From an uncultured Ruminococcus sp. (GTDB taxonomy: Bacteria; Bacillota; Clostridia; Oscillospirales; Ruminococcaceae): a stretch of DNA of 5,949 nt. The DNA lies in contig CAMCMW010000104.1 in the NCBI GenBank assembly GCA_945876155.1, positions 1 through 5,949 on the forward strand, in the 5' to 3' direction. Within the stretch, counting starts at the first letter, position 1. The number at the start of each line of letters is the position of its first letter. The notes beneath the pieces are model-generated. The model searched no databases. It was not told where the DNA came from and was given only the letters and a program-made list of their open reading frames with translations. The translations under genes and the position numbers were made by a program. This document shows positions 1 through 5,857 of this stretch, in pieces.

Positions 1-1
1 A

Positions 2-550
2 GAGATGAGCGAGGTTGCGGATATTCTCAAATACGCCACTAAAAACAGCCTTGTAATTCTTGACGAGGTAGGCAGAGGTACTTCCACATTTGACGGAATC
101 AGCATTGCCCGTTCTGTTGCGGAGCATATCTGCAATTCCAAAAAGCTTGGCTGTAAAACCCTTTTTGCCACTCACTATCATGAACTTATCGAGCTTGAAA
201 ATCTCATGGAGGGCGTGAAAAATTACAGCATTGCCGTAAAGAAAAGCGGAAACGGAATACGCTTTTTAAGAAAAATTGTCAGAGGCGGTGTTGACGAAAG
301 CTACGGAATCGAGGTCGCAAAGCTTGCCGGACTGCCTGACAAGGTGGTAAAACGTGCAAGGGAACTGCTGGAGGAAATGGAGCAGGAAAACGCAGTCCAG
401 AGAAAGCCTTCCGAGGACGACGGACAGATGAGCTTTACGGCGCTGAACCGTGACATACTGGCTGACAGGATAAGAAAAACCAATGTTGATGAACTGAGCG
501 ACGAGGAATGCCGTGAATTTTTAAAGGAGCTTACAAAGCTGGCTGAATAA
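2..550 (+). CDS. mutS: DNA mismatch repair protein MutS, C-terminal part (5' end outside window)
   Basis: This is the tail of the mismatch-recognition ATPase MutS, which binds mispaired bases as a dimer and recruits MutL. The frame is open from base 2, so the gene enters from outside the window; the ATG at 5 is an internal methionine. About 182 codons are visible. They cover the second half of the ABC-type ATPase domain. Counting from that ATG, the Walker B residues D20-E21 lie in [16 protein letters not shown], and the switch histidine H57 is in FATHYHEL. The conserved [14 protein letters not shown] segment follows, then the C-terminal helical region. The mismatch-binding, connector, lever and clamp domains and the Walker A loop must lie upstream. 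QMSFT (residues 141-145) near the end resembles the sliding-clamp pentapeptide found near MutS C-termini. The stop TAA is at 548-550, 13 bases before mutL, consistent with one operon. The Walker B and THYHEL motifs make the identity near certain; MutS2 is unlikely because no Smr domain follows and mutL is adjacent. Confidence 0.97.
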   Translation, partial: EMSEVADILKYATKNSLVILDEVGRGTSTFDGISIARSVAEHICNSKKLGCKTLFATHYHELIELENLMEGVKNYSIAVKKSGNGIRFLRKIVRGGVDESYGIEVAKLAGLPDKVVKRARELLEEMEQENAVQRKPSEDDGQMSFTALNRDILADRIRKTNVDELSDEECREFLKELTKLAE

Positions 551-553
551 AAC

Positions 554-560
554 AGGAGGA
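554..560 (+). promoter_or_regulatory. Ribosome binding site of mutL
   Basis: AGGAGGA lies just after the mutS stop and four bases (counting from GGAGG) before the ATG at 564. It is a near-perfect match to the anti-Shine-Dalgarno sequence, with a slightly short spacer, and it fixes the mutL start. With only 13 bases between the genes there is no room for a separate promoter, so mutL is expected to depend on the mutS transcript. Confidence 0.85.
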
Positions 561-563
561 AAA

Positions 564-2525
564 ATGGCTGAAATTAATGTACTTAGCAAGGATATATCTG
601 AACTTATAGCCGCCGGAGAGGTTATTGAACGTCCGGCGTCGGTTATAAAGGAACTGCTTGAAAACGCAATTGACGCCGGGGCAAGTCATATAACCGTTGA
701 GATAAAAAACGGCGGTACAACTTATATGCGCATAACGGACGATGGCTGCGGAATTGCTCCGGAACAGGTGCCTATTGCCTTTCTGCGCCATGCCACAAGC
801 AAGATAACCTCAAAGGACGACCTTGACAATATCCTGACACTTGGTTTCAGAGGAGAGGCACTGGCGTCAATTTCAGCCGTTTCAAAAGTTGAACTTCTGA
901 CAAAGCAGAAAAGTGACGAGTACGGCACAAGCTATGTTATCGAGGGCGGAAAAGAGGTTTCAAATGAGCAGTCTGGCTGTCCGGACGGAACGACCATAAT
1001 TATCCGTGACATCTTTTTCAACGTTCCGGTAAGGCGCAAATTCATGAAAAGGGACGCAGCTGAGGCAAACGCCATAATCTCAATCATGCAGAAAATCATT
1101 CTCTCACACCCTGAAATAGCGTTCAAGCTTATCAAGGATAATAAAATTGAGTTTTCCTCCGCAGGTGACGGTGAACTTTATTCGGCTGTCTACGGTGTTT
1201 ACGGCAGGGACTTTGCCCATGACATGATACCTGTGGATTACAGTGAAAATGGTATTACCGTAAAAGGCTACATCATCAAGCCGCTTTATTCCAAGTCAAA
1301 CCGTTCCTTTCAGAACTTTTTTGTAAACGGAAGATTTGTCAAGTCTGTGACCTGCAGTACCTCACTTGAAGAGGCGTATCAGAATCTGATTATGGTGGGC
1401 AAGTATCCGGCTTGTGTACTGATGCTTGACGTGCCGCCTGTGACTGTTGATGTAAATGTTCACCCGGCAAAGGCTCAGGTGCGTTTTTCAGATGAAAAGG
1501 TGGTTTTCAGCTGTGTTTATTTTGCAGTGAAAAATGCACTCATGGCGTCCGGACTGATTTACGAGTTCCAGCTTAAAGACGAGATGAAAAAGCGTATCGA
1601 CTACACAGCCAAGCCCTTTGAACCGGAAAAGTTTGAACAGCAGAAAATTGAACCGCCGGAAAAGAAAGAGGAGAGTGCGTTTGCTCCTGTTTCTGATTCG
1701 GAATACGCTGCGGTCAGCGAGGAAAAAAACGATTACGAAACAGTCGGAAAGCAGGAGGAAACGGTTTTTTCTTCATCAGTCATGCAGTATGGAAACAGCG
1801 GAAGAGTGGTATTTGCAGAACCGGCTGTGGCGATTGAGTATTCAGAGGACGAGGAAGAAAATGAGCCGGAGGAAAAGTTTGAAAGTTTCAGCTATATAAA
1901 CAGCAGTGCGTTTGTGAAAAAGGAAGAGCCGGAAACTGTCACACAGCCGGAAAGGGAACAGATTACAGTCATTGGAGAGTTTTTCAAAAACTACATTGCC
2001 GCACAGGCTGGGGAAAACATAATTCTCATTGACAAGCACGCCGCACACGAACGTGTCATTTTTGAAAAGCTGAAAGCACAGAACTGCGGCGGAGACAGTC
2101 AGCTAATCCTTGAAAGTGCTGAAATACTTCTTGCGGAGGCTGAGTACAACGCAATGCTTGAAAACAGGGAAACCCTTGTAAATATGGGTTTTGACATTGA
2201 TTTCTCCCACGAGCCATTTGTCAGGACTGCGGCTGTTCCGGTAATTCTGGAGAGTCTTAACATGGACGAGGTAATACCGGAAATTGCGGAAAATTTTCTG
2301 CTTAACAAACAAAATCCCCAGACTCACAGACTGGACAATATGCTCCATGAGCTTGCCTGCAAGGCGGCGATAAAAGCCAATGACAAAAACGATATAAAGG
2401 AACTTCAGAGGCTTGCGGAGGAAGTGTATTACAACGAAAATATACGTCACTGTCCTCACGGCAGACCGGTTATGTTTACGCTGAGCAAGCGTGAGCTTGA
2501 AAAACAGTTTAAAAGGATTGTCTGA
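564..2525 (+). CDS. mutL: DNA mismatch repair protein MutL, endonuclease type
   Basis: MutL links MutS mismatch recognition to strand removal. This 653-residue protein is of usual length. The N-terminal GHKL ATPase domain (about 1-332) shows motif I ELLENAIDAGA with catalytic E30 and Mg-binding N34, DDGCGI at 59-64, GFRGEALASI at 94-103, and VDVNVHPAK with K303 corresponding to the ATP-contact lysine. A charged, low-complexity linker rich in E, P and K spans about 335-465. The C-terminal dimerisation domain carries DKHAAHERVIFE at 490-501 (the metal motif, usually DQHA), ACK at 598-600, CPHGRP at 630-635 and a terminal QFKRIV. Together these mark the MutL type that nicks DNA itself, so no MutH would be required. 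QLILES at 513-518 resembles the clamp-binding QxxLxP motif, with serine in place of proline. The start is set by AGGAGGA at 554-560. Family identity is near certain; nuclease activity is inferred from the motifs. Confidence 0.98.
   Translation: MAEINVLSKDISELIAAGEVIERPASVIKELLENAIDAGASHITVEIKNGGTTYMRITDDGCGIAPEQVPIAFLRHATSKITSKDDLDNILTLGFRGEALASISAVSKVELLTKQKSDEYGTSYVIEGGKEVSNEQSGCPDGTTIIIRDIFFNVPVRRKFMKRDAAEANAIISIMQKIILSHPEIAFKLIKDNKIEFSSAGDGELYSAVYGVYGRDFAHDMIPVDYSENGITVKGYIIKPLYSKSNRSFQNFFVNGRFVKSVTCSTSLEEAYQNLIMVGKYPACVLMLDVPPVTVDVNVHPAKAQVRFSDEKVVFSCVYFAVKNALMASGLIYEFQLKDEMKKRIDYTAKPFEPEKFEQQKIEPPEKKEESAFAPVSDSEYAAVSEEKNDYETVGKQEETVFSSSVMQYGNSGRVVFAEPAVAIEYSEDEEENEPEEKFESFSYINSSAFVKKEEPETVTQPEREQITVIGEFFKNYIAAQAGENIILIDKHAAHERVIFEKLKAQNCGGDSQLILESAEILLAEAEYNAMLENRETLVNMGFDIDFSHEPFVRTAAVPVILESLNMDEVIPEIAENFLLNKQNPQTHRLDNMLHELACKAAIKANDKNDIKELQRLAEEVYYNENIRHCPHGRPVMFTLSKRELEKQFKRIV
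1625..1883 (+). repeat. 13-base direct repeat pair within the mutL linker
   Basis: GGAAAAGTTTGAA occurs at 1625-1637 and again at 1871-1883, both in the mutL reading frame but within the non-conserved linker. The first copy encodes part of PEKFEQ and the second part of PEEKFES. The copies are 246 bases apart, a multiple of three, so recombination between them would keep the frame while removing 82 linker residues. This may be simple convergence of acidic low-complexity codons rather than a functional repeat. Confidence 0.5.
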
Positions 2526-2529
2526 AATT

Positions 2530-3471
2530 ATGACGGAAAATGGAAAAATCAGAGTGGCGGCGGTGGTGGGACCCACAGCGTCGGGGAAAACTGCTCTTGG
2601 GGTTGAGATAGCAAAGGCACTGAACGGAGAAGTCATTTCTGCTGACTCCATGCAGATATACAAAGGCATGGATATCGCAACGGCAAAGCCTACAGCTGAG
2701 GAAATGCAGGGGATTCCTCATCACCTTATAGATTTTCTCGACAGGGGTACTGCTTTCAGCGTTGCCGATTATGTTGAGTTAGCCGGAAAAGCCATAAGGG
2801 ACGTTGATTCAAGGGGTAAACTGCCGGTAATCGTTGGCGGTACGGGACTTTACATTTCGTCGCTGCTTGAAAATATAAAGTTTGCGGATATTGAGTGTGA
2901 CGAAAACCTGCGTAAACGGCTTGAAAATGAGGCGGCTGAGAAGGGGAACGAGTACCTCTTTGAAAAGTTGAAAACTGTTGACCCGGAAACTGCAGCGGAA
3001 CTTCACCCCAACAATCTTGTAAGGGTCATAAGGGCACTGGAAGTTTTTGAGCTTACCGGGAAAAAACTGAGTCAGTATAAAGCGGAAAGCCGTATGGAGG
3101 AAACGCCTTATGATTCGGTTATTATCGGACTTTCATACAGTGACAGGCAAAAGCTTTATGACAGAATCAACAGGCGTGTTGACATAATGATTGAATCAGG
3201 ACTTGTGGAAGAGGCACGGGCAGTTTATGAATCGGGGAATATGAAAACTGCCGGAAATGCTATAGGCTACAAGGAACTGATACCTTATTTCAGAAATGAA
3301 TGCAGTCTTGAGGAATGTGTTGAAAAAATCAAGCAGGAAACAAGGCGTTATGCCAAGCGTCAGCTGACGTGGTTTAGGAAAAATGCAAAAATTCACTGGA
3401 TAATGTTAGACGAATTTGATGATAAAGAGAAAATTTTGACTTTTTGTAAAAAACTTATAGCCAAAGAGTAA
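2530..3471 (+). CDS. miaA: tRNA dimethylallyltransferase MiaA
   Basis: MiaA transfers a dimethylallyl group from DMAPP to N6 of adenosine 37, next to the anticodon of tRNAs reading codons that begin with U, forming i6A. The product is 313 residues, normal for the family. From the N-terminus: P-loop GPTASGKT at 14-21; SADSMQIYKGMDIATAKP at 37-54 with the presumed catalytic aspartate D39; GIPHHLIDF; VGGTGLYISSLLENI; NNLVRVIRALEVFELTGKKLS; and the C-terminal signature ETRRYAKRQLTWFRK. I chose the ATG at 2530, four bases after the mutL stop. A GTG at 2491 in the same frame would overlap mutL and add 13 residues ahead of the usual N-terminus, with no ribosome site before it. Only AAAGGA at 2512-2517, a distant and weak site, precedes the ATG, suggesting translation coupled to mutL. 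The mutL-miaA-hfq order also occurs in Escherichia coli. Identity is near certain. Confidence 0.98.
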   Translation: MTENGKIRVAAVVGPTASGKTALGVEIAKALNGEVISADSMQIYKGMDIATAKPTAEEMQGIPHHLIDFLDRGTAFSVADYVELAGKAIRDVDSRGKLPVIVGGTGLYISSLLENIKFADIECDENLRKRLENEAAEKGNEYLFEKLKTVDPETAAELHPNNLVRVIRALEVFELTGKKLSQYKAESRMEETPYDSVIIGLSYSDRQKLYDRINRRVDIMIESGLVEEARAVYESGNMKTAGNAIGYKELIPYFRNECSLEECVEKIKQETRRYAKRQLTWFRKNAKIHWIMLDEFDDKEKILTFCKKLIAKE

Positions 3472-3486
3472 AGTTTGTGGTATAAT
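3458..3486 (+). promoter_or_regulatory. Sigma-A-type promoter upstream of hfq, extended -10
   Basis: The -10 box is a perfect TATAAT at 3481-3486, preceded by TGG at 3478-3480, which makes an extended -10. Seventeen bases upstream is TAGCCA (3458-3463), a 4/6 match to TTGACA that lies in the last codons of miaA. A start near 3491-3494 would give a leader of roughly 110 bases before the hfq ATG. It would let hfq and the genes behind it be transcribed independently of the mutS-mutL-miaA transcript. Assigned from consensus match and position only. Confidence 0.72.
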
Positions 3487-3516
3487 ATAAATTGAGTATT
3501 AGCATGGAGTAATTGT

Positions 3517-3527
3517 GCTGATTCAGC
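3517..3527. repeat. Short palindrome in the hfq leader
   Basis: GCTGA-T-TCAGC is a perfect inverted repeat with five-base arms around a single central base. A one-base loop cannot form an RNA hairpin, so if functional it would act as a DNA operator. It lies downstream of the main TATAAT and would cover the weak -35 position (TTCAGC, 3522-3527, 3/6) of the second TATAAT at 3546-3551. An arm of five bases can occur by chance. Confidence 0.35.
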
Positions 3528-3534
3528 CGGAGTA

Positions 3535-3573
3535 AAATGTAAACATATAATACCCGGTTATGACAAATGTAAA
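3535..3573 (+). repeat. AAATGTAAA direct repeats spaced 30 bases in the hfq leader
   Basis: AAATGTAAA is present at 3535-3543 and 3565-3573, exactly 30 bases apart. Each copy contains ATG directly followed by TAA. The second TATAAT (3546-3551) lies between the copies. They fall in the presumed untranslated leader of hfq, which is A-rich here. Possible roles are a binding site for a regulator or for Hfq itself, which prefers A-rich RNA on its distal face; chance in an AT-rich region is a real alternative. Confidence 0.35.
3546..3551 (+). promoter_or_regulatory. Possible second -10 box before hfq
   Basis: A second perfect TATAAT sits 50 bases before the hfq ATG. The best -35 candidate is TTCAGC at 3522-3527 with an 18-base spacer, only 3/6 to consensus, and there is no TGn extension. 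It could be a weak secondary promoter giving a leader of about 45 bases, or a chance match in AT-rich DNA. Confidence 0.3.
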
Positions 3574-3586
3574 GGGATCTAAAGAC

Positions 3587-3592
3587 AAGGAG
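3587..3592 (+). promoter_or_regulatory. Ribosome binding site of hfq
   Basis: AAGGAG lies nine bases before the ATG at 3602, an ideal spacing. It decides against the in-frame ATG at 3560, which has no Shine-Dalgarno sequence and would add 14 charged residues not expected on Hfq. Confidence 0.85.
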
Positions 3593-3601
3593 TGTAGAAA
3601 A

Positions 3602-3847
3602 ATGAACAAGGCAATCAATCTTCAGGACGTATTTCTGAATCAGGCCAGAAAAGACAGAATACCGGTAACAATTTACCTTACAAACGGTTTTCAGTTCAAG
3701 GGCATGGTCAGAGGTTTTGATAACTATATTGTAATTCTTGACTGCGACGGTAAGCAGAATCTGGTATACAAACACGCAATTTCAACCATTTGCCCGTTAA
3801 AGCCGATTCCGATTCTTGACGCTGCTGAAAAGGCGGAGAACCAGTAA
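3602..3847 (+). CDS. hfq: RNA chaperone Hfq
   Basis: Hfq is an Sm-fold protein that forms a hexameric ring and helps small RNAs pair with messenger RNAs. The 81-residue product has an N-terminal helix with the proximal-face residues Q8 and D9 (NLQDVFLNQ) and a rim sequence R16-K17-D18-R19. The Sm1 strands follow ([27 protein letters not shown]), with Y25 and L26 at distal-face positions and Y42 where many homologues have F. The Sm2 motif is YKHAIST at 56-62, with K57 and H58 lining the uridine pocket. The tail after the Sm core is short, about 16 residues, unlike the long tail of Escherichia coli Hfq. The rim is more basic than is usual for some Gram-positive Hfq proteins, which could favour RNA annealing (inference). 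It has its own likely promoter (3458-3486) and a ribosome site at 3587-3592. Identity is near certain. Confidence 0.98.
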   Translation: MNKAINLQDVFLNQARKDRIPVTIYLTNGFQFKGMVRGFDNYIVILDCDGKQNLVYKHAISTICPLKPIPILDAAEKAENQ

Positions 3848-3851
3848 GTAA

Positions 3852-5102
3852 ATGAATTCTGTTACTTCTAAGATACTGAGCGTTCTTCTGGTTATCTGCG
3901 TCGGAACCTGTCTGCTGACCATCGGATTCCATATGGTGAATCAGAAATACAAGACCGAAACTGCAATTCTCGCAACGGCAGATGATTCAGCAACCTTCAA
4001 GGGTATATATATCCGTGATGAAGAAGTGGTGCAGTACGGCGGAATGGGAACGGTAAGCTACTGCGTTTCGGACGGCGGAAAGCTTGGAAGCGGTTCGGCA
4101 ATAGCTGAGATATATGCGGACGAAGGTCAGATAGATATCAAGCAGCAGATAAGTGATCTGAATGACGAGCTTGCGGTTCTCAAAAAGATACAGAACCCGG
4201 GTACTCTTGAATCTGCTCAGCCGGCAAACATTGCGTCGCTTATCAATGAAGAGTATAAAACCATTGTGGGCAGCCGTGAGACCGGAAAGCTTGACGAACT
4301 CTCACAGCAGAAAAATGAACTTCTTGTTCTTTTAAGCACATACCAGCTTGTGACCAATACGGGAACTGATTTTACGGAACGCATCAATGCGATAAATTCC
4401 GAAATTTCAAGGCTTAAATCCTCAGAAACAGTGCCTCTTGACACAATCGTGTCAGACCACTCCGCTTATTTTGTAAGCTATGCGGACGGCTACGAGGACC
4501 AGCTTAAAATGGATAGTTTAAGCCGTATTACGCCTGAGCTTATAAACGAGGTTCAGGACAGCGGTCCGGTGAACGACAGCAAGGTCATCGGAAAGCTTAT
4601 CAATGGCTACGAATGGTATATTGCAGGTGTTATTGACAACAGAAAAATGAATTTTACCATTGATGAAGATGTGAAGATAAAATTTCAGTCCACATCTGAT
4701 ATAATTGACGGTGAAATTTATGATATAAGAGAAACCGGTGACCCGGCTCAGAACGTTGTTATCATCAGGTGCGACGAGATAAACTTTGACCTGGTTCAGC
4801 ACAGGACTGAAAGGGTTGAAATGATATCCGGCGAATTTGAGGGAATAAAGGTTCCGAGAAAAGCAATAAGATTTCTTGATATGGAAGAAACTGTGGTTGA
4901 CGAGGAAACAGGCAAGGAGTCGAAGCAGACTGTCAACTGCAAGGGCGTTTACGTTAAATTCGGCGAACGTATTTCATTCAAGAAGATAGATGTAATTTAT
5001 GAAGGCGGAGATTTTGTACTGTCCTCTCTTAATGCAGGCAGCGGATATCTTGCGCTTTATGATGATATTGTAGTAGAAGGAGTTGACGCTGATGGAAACT
5101 GA
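3852..5102 (+). CDS. HlyD/membrane-fusion-like protein with one N-terminal membrane helix
   Basis: This 416-residue protein has a short N-terminus, one membrane helix at about 8-29, and the rest predicted outside. Its layout resembles HlyD-type adaptor proteins. A first half of a lipoyl-like barrel-sandwich domain ends in GGKLGSGSAIAEIYADEGQ (75-93). Heptad-rich helices follow at about 95-113 and 146-189, with a polar stretch between. The second half includes AYFVSYADGYED (205-216). A beta-rich C-terminal region ends with RKAIR, GVYVKFGERISFKKIDVIY (365 onward) and ALYDDIVVEG. Adaptors normally bridge an inner-membrane transporter to an outer component, but no transporter gene is adjacent. 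Neighbours are hfq (four bases upstream) and yggS (11-base overlap), with sepF beyond. The ATG at 3852 directly follows an in-frame TAA, so no longer start exists; GGAG at 3835-3838 is distant, suggesting coupling to hfq. The family is recognised by pattern, the function is unknown, and an envelope or division role is only suggested by context. Confidence 0.8.
   Translation: MNSVTSKILSVLLVICVGTCLLTIGFHMVNQKYKTETAILATADDSATFKGIYIRDEEVVQYGGMGTVSYCVSDGGKLGSGSAIAEIYADEGQIDIKQQISDLNDELAVLKKIQNPGTLESAQPANIASLINEEYKTIVGSRETGKLDELSQQKNELLVLLSTYQLVTNTGTDFTERINAINSEISRLKSSETVPLDTIVSDHSAYFVSYADGYEDQLKMDSLSRITPELINEVQDSGPVNDSKVIGKLINGYEWYIAGVIDNRKMNFTIDEDVKIKFQSTSDIIDGEIYDIRETGDPAQNVVIIRCDEINFDLVQHRTERVEMISGEFEGIKVPRKAIRFLDMEETVVDEETGKESKQTVNCKGVYVKFGERISFKKIDVIYEGGDFVLSSLNAGSGYLALYDDIVVEGVDADGN
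5075..5082 (+). promoter_or_regulatory. Ribosome binding site of yggS, inside the preceding gene
   Basis: AGAAGGAG lies within the last codons of the membrane-fusion-like gene and nine bases before the ATG at 5092. It rules out the in-frame TTG at 5083, which would abut the site with no spacer, and supports translation coupled to the upstream gene. Confidence 0.85.
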
Positions 5103-5787
5103 TTTCAGCTACATTGACGAAAATTACAAAAAAATTATTTTTAATATGCAGGAGGCAGCTGCAAAATACAGAAAGCCGGAGGAGAAAATTTCTCTTATGG
5201 CTGTTACAAAAACTGTTGACCCTGCCGCTGTAAACCATGCGATAGGTCTGGGGATAAGTCTTCTGGGGGAAAATCGTGTTCAGGAATATACCGCCAAGAA
5301 GGAGTCCTACGACAAAAGCGCTGAGGTACATTTTATCGGTCATCTTCAGACCAATAAGGTGAAATACATTATTGATTCTGTTTCCATGATACAGTCGGTG
5401 GATAGCATAAAGCTTGCTGAGGAAATCAACAGGCACGCCGGAAGAATCGGGAAAAAACAGGATATCCTGATTGAAGTGAATATCGGCGGAGAGGAATCAA
5501 AAAGCGGAATTGACAAGAGTGCGCTGGAAGAACTGCTTTATCAGACGGCAGAGCTTGAAAACGTGCAGGTCAGAGGTCTTATGGCTATACCGCCGGCTGA
5601 TTCACCGGAAAAATTTTTGTATGATATGCAGAAATTATATATTGACATTTCAGAGAAAAGCATACATAATATAAGTATGGATTTTCTTTCAATGGGAATG
5701 TCCGGCGATTATGCCGATGCGATAAAATACGGTTCAAATATTATAAGAATCGGAAGAGGACTTTTTGGTCCGAGAAATTATGCCTGA
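5092..5787 (+). CDS. yggS: YggS family pyridoxal 5'-phosphate homeostasis protein
   Basis: YggS/PLPBP proteins are single-domain TIM-barrel proteins that bind pyridoxal 5'-phosphate without known enzymatic activity and help keep vitamin B6 and amino acid pools balanced. The product is 231 residues, normal for the family. The cofactor lysine is K40 in LMAVTKT. Other conserved blocks are LLGENRVQEY, HFIGHLQTNKVK, the IQSVDSIKLAEEI segment, the LIEVNIGGEESKSGI segment, VRGLMAIPP, and the phosphate-binding C-terminal part LSMGMSGDYADAI followed by IRIGRGLFGPR. The start overlaps the upstream gene by 11 bases and has a well-spaced ribosome site at 5075-5082. yggS (ylmE in Bacillus) commonly precedes sepF (ylmF) in Firmicutes division clusters, which matches the next gene here. 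A biosynthetic alanine racemase is excluded because the C-terminal beta domain is absent. Identity is near certain. Confidence 0.97.
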   Translation: METDFSYIDENYKKIIFNMQEAAAKYRKPEEKISLMAVTKTVDPAAVNHAIGLGISLLGENRVQEYTAKKESYDKSAEVHFIGHLQTNKVKYIIDSVSMIQSVDSIKLAEEINRHAGRIGKKQDILIEVNIGGEESKSGIDKSALEELLYQTAELENVQVRGLMAIPPADSPEKFLYDMQKLYIDISEKSIHNISMDFLSMGMSGDYADAIKYGSNIIRIGRGLFGPRNYA

Positions 5788-5818
5788 TTCTGGAGTCAGG
5801 CACTGATATTGTTTTTTT
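5781..5818 (+). terminator. Hairpin across the yggS stop codon followed by T tracts
   Basis: TGCCTGATTC (5781-5790) pairs with GAGTCAGGCA (5793-5802). This gives seven Watson-Crick pairs at the base, one G-U, then one or two further pairs around a small loop. The left arm contains the yggS stop codon (TGA, 5785-5787). A seven-T run follows at 5812-5818 and a six-T run at 5822-5827. The nine-base gap between stem and first T run is longer than in a classical intrinsic terminator, so it may be a weak or partial terminator, or a structure protecting the 3' end, letting some transcription reach sepF. Confidence 0.5.
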
Positions 5819-5843
5819 ATGTTTTTTGAAATATTACAGAGAT

Positions 5844-5849
5844 AGGAGA
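5844..5849 (+). promoter_or_regulatory. Ribosome binding site of sepF
   Basis: AGGAGA lies nine bases (counted from AGGAG) before the ATG at 5858, in the 70-base gap after yggS, and fixes the start of the last gene. Confidence 0.8.
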
Positions 5850-5857
5850 ATAAAAGA

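Noticed and set aside
1618..1899. 93-codon, arginine-rich open frame on the + strand inside mutL
   Set aside because: Its strongly basic composition is what a frame shift of the acidic, A/G-rich mutL linker produces, and no convincing ribosome site precedes it.
2491..2529. GTG as an earlier miaA start
   Set aside because: It would overlap mutL by 35 bases and add residues before the conserved N-terminus, with no ribosome site upstream; the ATG at 2530 gives the usual length.
2103..2669. 188-codon open frame on the - strand across the mutL-miaA junction
   Set aside because: It is antisense to conserved parts of two certain genes and shows no recognisable motif.
3451..3476. Terminator after miaA formed by AAACTT and AAGTTT
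   Set aside because: The stem is six bases and mostly A/T, has a 14-base loop and lacks a following T tract.
3504..3512. Mini-ORF ATG-GAG-TAA in the hfq leader
   Set aside because: It is two codons long with no ribosome site; too little to call as a leader peptide.
3560..3601. Longer Hfq starting at the ATG at 3560
   Set aside because: There is no Shine-Dalgarno sequence before it, while the ATG at 3602 has AAGGAG at ideal spacing and gives the standard Hfq N-terminus.
3852..3911. Lipoprotein signal in the membrane-fusion-like protein (C16 or C20)
   Set aside because: Neither LVIC nor VGTC fits the lipobox, which needs small residues before the cysteine; a plain membrane anchor explains the segment.
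5029..5436. 135-codon open frame on the - strand over the yggS start
   Set aside because: It opposes the conserved yggS blocks and has no recognisable domain.
5809..5837. Promoter for sepF (TTGTTT with TATTAC at 17 bases)
   Set aside because: The matches are only 3/6 and 4/6, and the -35 falls in the T tract of the hairpin, so this is likely chance.
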